DNA of 19,472 nt, from contig CAYRWY010000053.1 of NCBI GenBank assembly GCA_964427955.1, positions 1 through 19,472 on the forward strand. Reading direction: 5' to 3'. The stretch comes from JACRBK01 sp964427955. Its GTDB lineage: Bacteria > Chloroflexota > Anaerolineae > Aggregatilineales > Aggregatilineaceae. A program made the translations under genes and the position numbers. Position 1 is the stretch's first letter, and each line of letters opens with the position of its first letter. Below, in pieces: positions 1 to 9,788 of this stretch. The notes under the pieces were generated by a model. It was not told where the DNA came from and did no database searches. It saw nothing but the letters and a program-made list of their open reading frames with translations.

Positions 1-215
1 CCTGGGTCGTGCTCAAGCCCGGCCAAACCCTGGCGGCGGAGGATCTGGTCGCGTTTGCCCGGCAGAAGCTCGCCCCTTACGAGACTCCCACCCGGATCAC
101 CTTCGTCACCGAACTGCCGCGCACGACCGTCGGCAAAATCCTGCGGCGTGAGCTGGCACGCCTGGAGATCGAAGCGCGCGAGAAGGCCGAAGCCATCACG
201 CGGGAGGAGGAATAA
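1..215 (+). CDS. Acyl-CoA synthetase / AMP-dependent ligase, C-terminal fragment
   Basis: This is the 3' end of a gene that begins before the window; about 70 codons are visible, in frame from base 3 to the TAA at 213-215. It is the small C-terminal domain of the ANL adenylating superfamily, which activates a carboxylic acid with ATP and transfers it to CoA or another acceptor. The segment KLAPYETP followed by ELPRTTVGKILRREL is the usual end of acyl-CoA synthetases. The lysine in VGKILR (codon 135-137) is the conserved catalytic lysine of motif A10. The tail after it is short, charged and probably helical. The stop is followed at once by the ATG of the HAD gene, so the two genes are probably transcribed and translated together. 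The acid substrate cannot be read from this piece; a medium- or long-chain fatty acid is the default guess. Confidence 0.88.
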   Translation, partial: WVVLKPGQTLAAEDLVAFARQKLAPYETPTRITFVTELPRTTVGKILRRELARLEIEAREKAEAITREEE

Positions 216-911
216 ATGGCGTATACCATCGATTCCCGTGCACGGGCGGCATTCTTCGACATCGACGGCACGCTGACGACCGGTGGCGAAGCCTGGGAAC
301 CGCTGCTGAAATCGCCGGACGTGCCCTTCCTGCGCAAGCGCTGGACCTTCGTCAGCGGCGTGCCGCATTACCTGCTGAGCAAGACCGGGCTGGTCAGCCA
401 GGCGGGCTTTCGTGACCGGTGGGTGCGCCTGATGGCCTGGCAGATGACCGGCTGGCGTGAGGAGCAGGTCCACGCGCTGTGCGCGCGCATCGTGGAGGAT
501 CACCTCGCCGCCCATCTGCGGCCTGACGTCGTGGATATTCTGCACCAGCACACCGCCGCCGGGCAGCCCGTCCTGCTGGTCTCGACTATGTTCGAGGAGA
601 TCGTCTCCGGTCTGGCGCACCGGTTGGGCGCGGACGCCGGGTTAGGATCGCGGCTGGAACTGCGCGACGGGCGGTGCACCGGGAAGATTATCGGGCCAAC
701 GTGTTCCGGCGAGCGCAAGATCGACTTTGCCCGGCACTATCTCGCGGAACATTTCCCGGCGGTGTCGCTGGCGGACAGCGCCGCCTATGCCGACAGCCAA
801 TCTGATGCGCCGCTCCTGTCCAGTGTCGGTTATCCCGTCGCCGTGTACCCGGATGAGGCGCTGCAAGCGCTGGCCGCCGGGCGCGGCTGGCGCATCTATG
901 CTGGCACCTAG
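216..911 (+). CDS. HAD-superfamily hydrolase, subfamily IB (SerB/CicA-like phosphatase)
   Basis: This 231-residue protein is probably a soluble phosphatase acting through a phospho-aspartate intermediate. All four HAD motifs are visible. Motif I is FFDIDGTLT with nucleophile D15 and acid/base D17, motif II is VST with S123, motif III is the lysine of GERKIDF (K168), and motif IV is YADSQSD (D193, D197) followed by VGYPVAVYPDEAL. That last pattern is typical of HAD-IB enzymes, although the usual YGDS reads YADS here. Residues 30-110 form the helical cap. The start is well supported: GGAGGAGG at 203-210 lies 5 bases before the ATG, and the ATG directly follows the ligase stop. HAD-IB members include phosphoserine phosphatases and lipid-linked phosphatases. 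The ligase neighbour makes a lipid or acyl-chain role plausible, but the substrate is not known. Confidence 0.85.
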   Translation: MAYTIDSRARAAFFDIDGTLTTGGEAWEPLLKSPDVPFLRKRWTFVSGVPHYLLSKTGLVSQAGFRDRWVRLMAWQMTGWREEQVHALCARIVEDHLAAHLRPDVVDILHQHTAAGQPVLLVSTMFEEIVSGLAHRLGADAGLGSRLELRDGRCTGKIIGPTCSGERKIDFARHYLAEHFPAVSLADSAAYADSQSDAPLLSSVGYPVAVYPDEALQALAAGRGWRIYAGT

Positions 912-946
912 TGCCGAGCGTGGTCTCGTGTTTCAATCCTTTCAAA

Positions 947-996
947 TGCCCGTCTGTCCCGGAACCCGAAAAGGCGTAGGGACAGGGGCATTTTTG
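947..996 (+). terminator. Intrinsic terminator after the ligase-HAD operon
   Basis: The left arm TGCCC (947-951) plus CTGTCCC (954-960), with a two-base GT bulge between them, pairs with GGGACAGGGGCA (979-990). The loop is about 18 bases and the stem is followed by TTTTT at 991-995. It lies 35 bases past the HAD stop and reads in the plus direction. Confidence 0.8.
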
Positions 997-1013
997 ATTC
1001 AGGCCGGATCGCC

Positions 1014-1019
1014 TATAAT
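1014..1019 (+). promoter_or_regulatory. Candidate -10 box for the kinase-STAND gene
   Basis: A perfect TATAAT lies 27 bases before the kinase ATG. No good -35 box sits at 16-18 bases: that position falls on the T-tract of the preceding terminator (TTTTTG, 991-996), and TTGATT (994-999) is only 14 bases away. A ribosome binding site AGGGGG (1035-1040) lies 6 bases before the ATG. Confidence 0.5.
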
Positions 1020-1046
1020 GAGAGCGGAGTTGTCAGGGGGATAATC

Positions 1047-3647
1047 ATGCGCGGGGCACAGGTCATCAACCACCGGTGGGAAATCACCGGGATGCTGGGC
1101 GAGGGGGGCATGGGCGATGTCTATCGCGGGGTGGATCGCCACACCGGCGAGACCGTCGCGATCAAGCTGCTCAAGCCCGATATGGTCGAGGCTGTCCCCG
1201 GCATGATCGAGCGCTTCCAACGCGAAGCCCAACTGCTGCGCCAGTTGAATCACCCGAACATTGTGCGCATTCTGGACGCCGTCGAGGAAGATGATCTGCA
1301 TTACCTGATCATGGAATATCTGCCCGGCGGATCGCTCAAAGACCTGCTGCTGCAACAGTCGCCGCTGCCCGTCGAGCGTGCGCTGGACCTGGCTCTCGAT
1401 CTGACCGATGCGCTCACCCGCGCCCACCGCCTGCACGTCATCCACCGCGATCTAAAACCGGCCAACGTGCTGCTGGCGGCAGACGGCACCCCCCGCCTGA
1501 CCGATTTCGGGATGGCGCGCGTCGTCAATTCCACGACGATCACGGTCAGCGGGACGCTGGTCGGCACGTTGGGCTACGTCAGCCCCGAAGCGTGCCGGGG
1601 CCAGCCGCTCGATGCGCGGGCCGACATCTGGTCGTTTGGCGTCATGCTGTACGAGATGCTGGCGGGCGTGAATCCCTTCGACCGGGAGCAGGTGGCCTCG
1701 ACCATCGCCTCCATATTGAATGACGCCGTGCCCGATCTGGAGCACCGCCGCCTCGACGTCCCGGTCGCGCTGGCCGATCTGATCTACCGGATGTTGGAAA
1801 AAGACCCTGAGTCGCGCATTTCCAGTATGCGGCTGGTGGGCGCGGAACTCGAAGCCATCCAGCAGGGCAGCGTGTCGCCGCTGCACGAGGCCGCCAGCCG
1901 GGTGCTCGATCCCGCCGCGCTGCCCAGGATGCCCGCGCCGATCCGGGGCGTGTTCCGTCACGATCTGGTCGCCCAGCCGCCCTTCGTGGGGCGCGAAAGT
2001 GAGTTGGCCCGGCTGGAACGGCTGTTGAGTAATCCTCAGACCCGGCTGGTGACGATTGCCGCGCCGGGCGGCATGGGCAAAACCCGGCTGGCCGCGGAGT
2101 TTGCCGCCCAGCAAGTCGGGAAGTACGCCGACGGCGTTTACTTCGTGCCGCTGGCGAGCCTCAGCCGCGTGGAAGACCTGGTGCTGGCCCTGGCGGATAC
2201 GGTCCATTTTGGGTTCGCGCCGATGGGGGATCGCCGCGAGCAACTGCTGGCGTTTCTGAGCGATCCCGACGAGCAGCACATGCTGCTGGTACTGGATAAC
2301 GTCGATCATCTGCTGGAAGCCGTGCCGCTGATCAGCGCGATCATCCAGGCAGCGCCGGGCCTCCAGATTCTGGCGACATCGCGCGTCCGGCTGAATCTGA
2401 GCAGCGAGATCGTGCTGGAGATCGGCGGGATGGAGATTTCGCCCGCGCTGGCTCCCGATCAACTGCGCCACCACGAGGCTATCCAACTGTTCGAGTACAG
2501 CGCCCGGCGCGTCCAGCCGGATTTCGAGCTGAAGACCGCCGATCTGCCGCACGTGGCGCGCATCTGCCGCAGCGTGTTCGGGACGCCGCTGGGGATCGTG
2601 CTGGCCGCGGGCTGGGTGGGGATGCTCACGCCGGAGGAGATCGCGCACGAGATCGAGATCAGTCTCGACTTTCTGGAGACGGATGCCCAGGATGTGCCGG
2701 AGCGGCAGCGCAGCCTGCGGGCCGTGTTCGAATCGTCGTGGGCCATGCTGACCGACACCGAGCGCGACGCCTTCATGAAGCTGTCGATCTTTCAGGGCGG
2801 CGTCAAGCGCGCCATCGCCCAGTACATCAGTGGGGCGTCGCTGCAAACGCTGGCCGCGCTGGTCAAAAAGTCGCTGCTGCGGCGCGATCCGGACTCGGGG
2901 CGCTACCAGGTCCACGAACTGCTGCGCCAGTATGCTGCCGAGGCGCTGGACGCCAGCGGCAAGACGCAGGCCACGCGCGACGTCCACTGCTATTTTTTCA
3001 TGAGCCTGGCGGCGCGGCACTACGAAAATCTGCGCGGGCTGGCCCAGGCGGAGGCGATGCGCGAGATCGACGCCGACTTCGAGAACATGCGCGCGGCGTG
3101 GTCCTGGGCAGTGCAGCACAAAAACGCGGCCTGGGTCAACCTGGGTCTCGACAGTTTGTTTCTGTTCTGCACGCTGATCGGCGAATACGACGAACTAGCC
3201 GCGCTGATGGCCGAGGCGCGCAGCCGTTTTTCGCCTGCGCCCGGCGTGCCGCCCGAAGCGTTATGGCGGCGGGCGGCCATCCGTTACGAGCTGGCTCGCA
3301 CGCCCTTCGCCAGCCGCGATCAGATTCTACTGCTCCTGAACCTCGCCCGCGAAGCAGGGGATCGATCAGAGGAAGCCTTCTGCCTGTGGACCTTGGGGTA
3401 TTCCTTCAGCGCCGGTCGCGACTACGCCGGGGCCGTTCCGATCTTCCGGGACAGTCTGGCGTGTTATCAGCAAGCGGGTGACGCCTTCTTCACCTGGCGC
3501 GTGATGAGCGACGTGGGCTTGTTCAACGCGGTGATCGGCCAGTACGCCGAAGCCTACGAGTTGATCAAGCGCAGCGGCGAGATGGAATATGCCGCCGGAG
3601 ATGCGGTCGGGGCTTCTCAGGCCCGGATGCGCATGGGCCTGCTGTAA
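1047..3647 (+). CDS. Ser/Thr protein kinase fused to STAND (NB-ARC/MalT-like) ATPase and TPRs
   Basis: An 866-residue, probably cytoplasmic, signalling protein. Residues about 11-265 are a Hanks-type kinase: glycine loop GEGGMG (18-23), ATP lysine K40, catalytic HRDLKPAN (133-140, D135), DFG (153-155), and SPE in place of APE. After a linker, FVGRESELARLERLL opens a STAND ATPase with P-loop GGMGKT (341-346) and Walker B LLVLDNVDHL (D417), then a winged-helix-like segment (VHELLRQYAAEAL). From about residue 640 helical repeats resemble TPRs. By family logic, ligand or partner binding to the repeats would control the ATPase switch and kinase output; the targets are unknown. The protein ends in the first helix of a repeat (QARMRMGLL), which looks truncated. 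No signal peptide or membrane helix is seen. It is a single gene between a terminator and the convergent ftsH. Confidence 0.9.
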   Translation: MRGAQVINHRWEITGMLGEGGMGDVYRGVDRHTGETVAIKLLKPDMVEAVPGMIERFQREAQLLRQLNHPNIVRILDAVEEDDLHYLIMEYLPGGSLKDLLLQQSPLPVERALDLALDLTDALTRAHRLHVIHRDLKPANVLLAADGTPRLTDFGMARVVNSTTITVSGTLVGTLGYVSPEACRGQPLDARADIWSFGVMLYEMLAGVNPFDREQVASTIASILNDAVPDLEHRRLDVPVALADLIYRMLEKDPESRISSMRLVGAELEAIQQGSVSPLHEAASRVLDPAALPRMPAPIRGVFRHDLVAQPPFVGRESELARLERLLSNPQTRLVTIAAPGGMGKTRLAAEFAAQQVGKYADGVYFVPLASLSRVEDLVLALADTVHFGFAPMGDRREQLLAFLSDPDEQHMLLVLDNVDHLLEAVPLISAIIQAAPGLQILATSRVRLNLSSEIVLEIGGMEISPALAPDQLRHHEAIQLFEYSARRVQPDFELKTADLPHVARICRSVFGTPLGIVLAAGWVGMLTPEEIAHEIEISLDFLETDAQDVPERQRSLRAVFESSWAMLTDTERDAFMKLSIFQGGVKRAIAQYISGASLQTLAALVKKSLLRRDPDSGRYQVHELLRQYAAEALDASGKTQATRDVHCYFFMSLAARHYENLRGLAQAEAMREIDADFENMRAAWSWAVQHKNAAWVNLGLDSLFLFCTLIGEYDELAALMAEARSRFSPAPGVPPEALWRRAAIRYELARTPFASRDQILLLLNLAREAGDRSEEAFCLWTLGYSFSAGRDYAGAVPIFRDSLACYQQAGDAFFTWRVMSDVGLFNAVIGQYAEAYELIKRSGEMEYAAGDAVGASQARMRMGLL

Positions 3648-3680
3648 AAAATCAGGGGCAGGTGGTTGGCCTGCCCCTGA
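3646..3680 (-). terminator. Intrinsic terminator of ftsH, touching the kinase stop codon
   Basis: TCAGGGGCAGG (3652-3662) and CCTGCCCCTGA (3670-3680) form a perfect 11-bp stem with a 7-base loop. On the minus strand the stem is followed by six T (complement of 3646-3651), so it is a strong terminator for ftsH, 9 bases past its stop. In the plus direction only GGGTTGCTTT follows, a poor T-tract. The kinase TAA (3645-3647) overlaps the A/T tract. Confidence 0.88.
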
Positions 3681-3688
3681 GGGTTGCT

Positions 3689-5650
<1,962 letters not shown>

Positions 5651-5733
5651 TCTGAGCCTCCAGCTCTTGTGCTATTCACTTGAACAGCATAAGCAGCGTA
5701 AATCCACGCCACGTTCTTGGCTTGTTACTTAAG

Positions 5734-5739
5734 ATTATA
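5734..5739 (-). promoter_or_regulatory. Candidate -10 box for ftsH
   Basis: The minus strand reads TATAAT here, 84 bases before the ftsH GTG. The matching -35 position (about 5757-5762) reads roughly TGGTTT and is a weak match. A 12-bp perfect palindrome lies immediately upstream. Confidence 0.5.
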
Positions 5740-5763
5740 CAGGACCGGATAGGTAAAAACCAG

Positions 5764-5775
5764 CCTCATATGAGG
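5764..5775. repeat. 12-bp perfect palindrome upstream of ftsH
   Basis: CCTCATATGAGG is its own reverse complement. It lies just upstream of the candidate ftsH promoter, roughly where an operator or activator site would be. No protein is known to bind it; the regulatory role is inferred from symmetry and position. Confidence 0.45.
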
Positions 5776-5850
5776 GGAATAAATTAACATTATGTAAGAA
5801 AACTCACGCCGTTTGGTTGAACAGTGGTACGCTGCCCGGTCCCAAATTGG

Positions 5851-7107
5851 TCAGCCCATCCAGGCTTGATAGACGGCGATCCACAGCGGGATCAGCAGCA
5901 CGACGGCAATGAACGCGATGAACGCTAACACCAGCGTGACGAGGTCGAGCTGTTGAGGCGGCTCGGCAGCGCGATAGCGAGACTGGATCATCGAATCGGG
6001 CGGACGCGGTGGAACGTAGGAGGACATCACCGGCGACATGGCCGGGGCCGTCGCGGGGCTGGGATAGGCCGGTTGGGAGTACAGGTTGGTCGGCGCTTCG
6101 GCGCGCGGGTCGGGGTAGCGGGCGGGAGTTGTCACCGGACTCGGCACGTACCCGCCTTGCCCGGCATAGTTGGGCACCGGGTGCAGCGAGTCCTGCGTCG
6201 GGGGCAGGGTGCCCGCCGTCTCAGGCGGGATCTCGTCCTGGGCGACTTCCGGCACCTGATCGGTCGTCACCTGGCCCTGGCGGCGGTAGCTGAGCAGAAT
6301 GCGCCCGAACTGTTCCGCCGTGCGATAGCGTGACGCGGGTTCTTTGGACAGCACTTTTTGCAGGATGCGATCCAGGTGCACCGGCACGTTGGGATTGAAA
6401 TCGGACGGGTTCGGCGGAGTCTCGCGAATGTGCGCCATCGCCAGCTCCTGCTGATCGGTGCCCACGAACGGCAGCCGCCCGGTCAGCATCTCGAACAGCA
6501 CGATCCCGATGGCGTACACATCCGAAGCCGGGGTAGGGGTTTCTCCCTGCGCCTGTTCCGGGGCGAAATAATGCGGGCTGCCCCACACCACTTTCTGGCG
6601 ATCTTTCTCGTTCGGCTGGGTGGAACTGAGCGCCTGGGCAATCCCGAAGTCGGTGACCTTGACGTTGTCGTTCTCGGTGACCAGCACGTTTTGCGGTTTG
6701 ACGTCGGCGTGGACCAGCCCGGCCCGGTGGGCATACCCGACCCCGGCGCAGATTTTGATCGCGATGCTCAGCGCGCGCTCGATGGAGAAGGGTGCCTGGG
6801 CGCGGATCAGCCGCTTCAAGTCCTCGCCATCGACGTATTCCATCACGATATAATGGGTGTTGCCGTCCTGGCCCACGTCGTGCACGGTCACAATGTTGGG
6901 GTGCGAAAGGTTGGCGACGTTGCGGGCTTCCTGGCGGAAACGCTTCAGAAATTCGGGATCATTCGTCAGGCTGGGTCGCAGAATTTTGACGGCGACCGTG
7001 CGTCCCAACGCCAGATCGGTAGCCTTGTAAATGACGGCCATGCCCCCTGATCCCTGCTGCGCGACCAGGCGGTAGCGTTCATTCAGAAGCGTTTCCTGTG
7101 ACGACAT
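5851..7107 (-). CDS. PknB-like Ser/Thr kinase, non-RD, with a C-terminal membrane anchor
   Basis: A 418-residue Hanks-type kinase probably tethered to the inner face of the membrane. The kinase domain spans about 12-275: glycine loop GSGGMAVIY (19-27), K41, C-helix glutamate E60, catalytic loop HADVKPQN (133-140, D135), DFG (153-155) and APE (182-184). Arginine in the usual HRD is replaced by alanine, so this is a non-RD kinase. Residues about 280-385 are rich in Pro, Ala, Ser and Tyr and probably disordered. A single hydrophobic helix spans about 388-411, leaving only a few residues beyond it, so there is no PASTA or other external sensor. AGGAAG lies 6 bases before the ATG. The gene is divergent from the GT-C-like gene and lies upstream of ftsH on the same strand. 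No clear terminator follows it. Substrates are unknown. Confidence 0.93.
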   Translation of the reverse strand: MSSQETLLNERYRLVAQQGSGGMAVIYKATDLALGRTVAVKILRPSLTNDPEFLKRFRQEARNVANLSHPNIVTVHDVGQDGNTHYIVMEYVDGEDLKRLIRAQAPFSIERALSIAIKICAGVGYAHRAGLVHADVKPQNVLVTENDNVKVTDFGIAQALSSTQPNEKDRQKVVWGSPHYFAPEQAQGETPTPASDVYAIGIVLFEMLTGRLPFVGTDQQELAMAHIRETPPNPSDFNPNVPVHLDRILQKVLSKEPASRYRTAEQFGRILLSYRRQGQVTTDQVPEVAQDEIPPETAGTLPPTQDSLHPVPNYAGQGGYVPSPVTTPARYPDPRAEAPTNLYSQPAYPSPATAPAMSPVMSSYVPPRPPDSMIQSRYRAAEPPQQLDLVTLVLAFIAFIAVVLLIPLWIAVYQAWMG

Positions 7108-7144
7108 ACGATCTTCCTAAGTGAAGTTTCTGCGACGGCATTGA

Positions 7145-7158
7145 GGTATATTATACCA
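7145..7158 (-). promoter_or_regulatory. Extended -10 promoter for the PknB-like kinase, inside a palindrome
   Basis: On the minus strand the complement of 7150-7158 reads TGGTATAAT, a full extended -10 element, about 43 bases before the kinase ATG. No -35 match is seen at 17 bases, as is usual for extended -10 promoters. The box lies in a perfect odd palindrome, GGTATATTATACC (7145-7157, centre 7151), so the site could also bind a symmetric repressor or serve both directions. Confidence 0.6.
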
Positions 7159-7204
7159 CACCATACGAGTTCTGGACGCGTATCCGCTGAATGGGATTGG
7201 CCGC

Positions 7205-9688
7205 GTGACGCTGCGAAGAAATGCCTCTTTACCACCAGGGTTGAGCTACGAGGATCTGCCGCTGTGGATGCGCCGATCCCGCCGTGAGATTGACTGGGCT
7301 TTTCTGGTGATGCTGGTGATCAGCCTGGTCGTGATCTGGCCGTTTCTCATTCGTTCCGGCCTGCCGTATAACTCCGGGACTCAAGCGCAGATCAGCCGCG
7401 CGCTCGAAATAGGCGAGAGTCTTCAGGCGGGGGTACTCTATCCGCGCTGGGCCCCCGACTACAACTATGGCTACGGCTCTCCGCTGTGGAACTATCTCGC
7501 GCCGCTGCCTCACTACCTCTCGGGGCTGCATCATGTCCTGGTGCAGTCCGACCTGGTGGCGAATGTGAAAGTGGTGTTCGTCCTGGCCCTGGTCGGCGCC
7601 GGGCTGGGCATGTTCAGCTTCGTGCGGCGGCGCTGGGGAACGTGGGCCGGGCTGTTGGCTGCGACTACCTTTCTTTACAGCCCGCAGATCGCCCTGGTCA
7701 AGCCCTACCTGGAAGGCGATCTGCCCGGCTTGCTGGCGATAAGCTGCTTTGTGCTGGCGTTGTGGTCCCTGGATCGCCTGTTGGTCGTGGGGCGCGGCTG
7801 GGATTTTGGCCTGTCGGTGCTCGTGCTGACCGGGGTATGGTTGTCCCAGACGCCGCTGAATCTGGTCTTAGGAACGGTGTTGGCAGGGTGGTTGGGCTGG
7901 CGGCTGCTCGTGGATGCGCCGGGCCGCGCCGGGCGGCGGCGGGTAGGGCTGGCCTATGGGCTGTCCATCGGGGTGAGCGCGTTTTATTGGCTGCCAGCGG
8001 TGGCCGAATTTGGCGCAGTACGCTGGTGGCCCAGTTCTGACAGCGCGCTGGCGGCCTGGACGCCCCTTCAGCCGGGCGAACTGCTGAGCCAGCCGTCCCG
8101 CGTGGACTTCAGCGCCATCAATCCGGCGGGCACAGCCTCCCTCGGCGTGGCGCTCTGGGGGCTGGCGGTGGTGTCGCTGGTTTCCTTGCTGGTGTGGAAC
8201 TGGCGGCACACCCCGCGTGATCCCCGGCCCATCGCGCGCGGTGAGGCGCTTCAGGCCCGGCTGGTGCTGATGTTGCGCCGGATGCCTGCCGCCCAGCGCG
8301 AGCTTTACTATTTCGCGGCAGCGGGCCTGGCGGGTTTCGTCCTCGTGACTCCGCTGGCAGCGGGCCTGTGGGATCGTCTGCCGGTCTGGCCGCCGCTCTA
8401 TCCGCGCGATCTGCTGCCGGTCATCGCGGCCTGTGGCGCCATCGTCGCCGGTGGCCTGGGCCATCTGGTGGATCAGCGTCGGCGTCCCCGCCTCGCGCTC
8501 GCCGCCCTGTTGGGCAGTCTGACAATCATCCTGGTTCTGGCGCTGCCGGTTCTACTGCTCCCGGCCTGGCCTGTCACGCACCCGGATACGACGGTGCTCA
8601 ACCTGCTGCGCGCCGAAACGCGCGGCGAGGTGACCGCCTCGCAGATGACCGGCTGGCTGCTGCCTGACAACCTGCGTGCGCTGCCGCAGCCGGAGCTGGC
8701 GCTGATGGCGTCCTACCAGGAGGGCGTATTGGACCGGGTGGTGCGCGATCGATTGACTCCTGCCATGCGGGTCGATGTGGTGGAACAAGGCCCCCAGGTC
8801 GAGCGTCTGGTCGTGCGGGCCGCCGGTCCCTCCGCGCTGACCCTGCTGATCTTCAATTTCCCCGGCTGGGAAGCCCAGATCGACGGTGATCCGGCGCCGA
8901 TTTCGTCCGATCCGGAGACCGGGTGGATCATGCTGGACATCCCCCAGGGTGAACACGAGGTGAACCTCCATTTCGGGAGCACACGAGCGCGCGACGTGGG
9001 CGTGGGGATCGCTGTGTTGGCGGCCTTCCTGGTCATGGTGATCGGCGTGGCGTTGGAGAACCGGCTGGCGCGCCAACGAGTGGCGGAGGGCGGCACCCGA
9101 AGCCTCCCGCGCGTGGAGGTGCCGCAGTTGAGCCTGCTGCTGGCGGTGCTCCTATTGGGCATGGGCGGCGCGATCCCTCGCCTGGCGTCCAGGGAATTTG
9201 CCGCCCGGTCGCCGCGCGGTACCGTGCTGGACGCTCAGCAGCTTCCGCGGGCCTTGCAAGGCGGGATCGATCTGCTGGCGTACACGGTGGAGGAGGAATC
9301 GCGCGCCCACGCCGGGGATAGCCTGATCGTCACGCTGTACTGGCGGGCGGCACGGCCTGACCTGCCGGATTATCAGGTGAACCTGGCCGTGGTGGATGAG
9401 GCCGGGCACACTGCCGCGTCGATCCAGCGCCGCCATCCGGGCAGTCTTCCCAGCAGCCAGTGGACGTTGTGGCCTTTGCTCGATTATTATGTGCGAGATT
9501 CGTATTATTTGAGGCTGGACAAAAACGCGCTGCCGGGGGAGTATAATATCGTGGTCCAGGTAGGACGGTGCAGCCAGTACACCCTGTCTCCCTGTCAGAC
9601 ACTGGTTCCGCTCTTCGCGCAGGACGGGCGCGGGCGGAGCCTGGGGCAGCGCATCGTACTTCCGGAAACGGTGAAGATCACGCGGTAA
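7205..9688 (+). CDS. Large multi-pass membrane protein, GT-C / PTPS-related family
   Basis: An 827-residue integral membrane protein. The first membrane helix is about 31-50, after a short basic cytoplasmic N-terminus. The loop LYPRWAPDYNYGYGSPLWNYL (79-98) is the signature region of the PTPS-related / YfhO-like membrane proteins, which resemble GT-C glycosyltransferases using lipid-linked sugars. Roughly ten further helices follow up to about 455. A mostly soluble segment (about 460-595) ends in FNFPGWEAQIDG and a beta-rich stretch, then two more helices (about 598-617 and 641-657) and a beta-sandwich-like domain (about 685-825). The likely role is transfer or handling of a sugar or polymer at the outer face; donor and acceptor are unknown. 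Despite the domain name there is no link to pterin synthesis. The start is GTG at 7205 with no clear ribosome binding site; the next in-frame start is ATG at 7268. Confidence 0.72.
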   Translation: MTLRRNASLPPGLSYEDLPLWMRRSRREIDWAFLVMLVISLVVIWPFLIRSGLPYNSGTQAQISRALEIGESLQAGVLYPRWAPDYNYGYGSPLWNYLAPLPHYLSGLHHVLVQSDLVANVKVVFVLALVGAGLGMFSFVRRRWGTWAGLLAATTFLYSPQIALVKPYLEGDLPGLLAISCFVLALWSLDRLLVVGRGWDFGLSVLVLTGVWLSQTPLNLVLGTVLAGWLGWRLLVDAPGRAGRRRVGLAYGLSIGVSAFYWLPAVAEFGAVRWWPSSDSALAAWTPLQPGELLSQPSRVDFSAINPAGTASLGVALWGLAVVSLVSLLVWNWRHTPRDPRPIARGEALQARLVLMLRRMPAAQRELYYFAAAGLAGFVLVTPLAAGLWDRLPVWPPLYPRDLLPVIAACGAIVAGGLGHLVDQRRRPRLALAALLGSLTIILVLALPVLLLPAWPVTHPDTTVLNLLRAETRGEVTASQMTGWLLPDNLRALPQPELALMASYQEGVLDRVVRDRLTPAMRVDVVEQGPQVERLVVRAAGPSALTLLIFNFPGWEAQIDGDPAPISSDPETGWIMLDIPQGEHEVNLHFGSTRARDVGVGIAVLAAFLVMVIGVALENRLARQRVAEGGTRSLPRVEVPQLSLLLAVLLLGMGGAIPRLASREFAARSPRGTVLDAQQLPRALQGGIDLLAYTVEEESRAHAGDSLIVTLYWRAARPDLPDYQVNLAVVDEAGHTAASIQRRHPGSLPSSQWTLWPLLDYYVRDSYYLRLDKNALPGEYNIVVQVGRCSQYTLSPCQTLVPLFAQDGRGRSLGQRIVLPETVKITR

Positions 9689-9689
9689 T

Positions 9690-9719
9690 TTGAATGAACC
9701 GCTTCGCTTCTTGTATAAT
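9690..9719 (+). promoter_or_regulatory. Promoter of the TPR-uroD-rsmD operon
   Basis: TTGAAT (9690-9695), an 18-base spacer and a perfect TATAAT (9714-9719). The box lies directly after the membrane-protein stop and leaves a leader of about 60 bases before the ATG at 9789. Confidence 0.7.
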
Positions 9720-9788
9720 GCGTGTAATACTTATTTTTGATTCAGCACTTTGCGGTGTTGATTAGTCTTTCTACCCCTGGAGATGGTC

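Noticed and set aside
1452..3119. Long open frame (555 codons) on the minus strand opposite the kinase-STAND gene
   Set aside because: It is antisense to clear kinase and ATPase motifs; the product is biased to Arg, Gln and His without recognisable domains.
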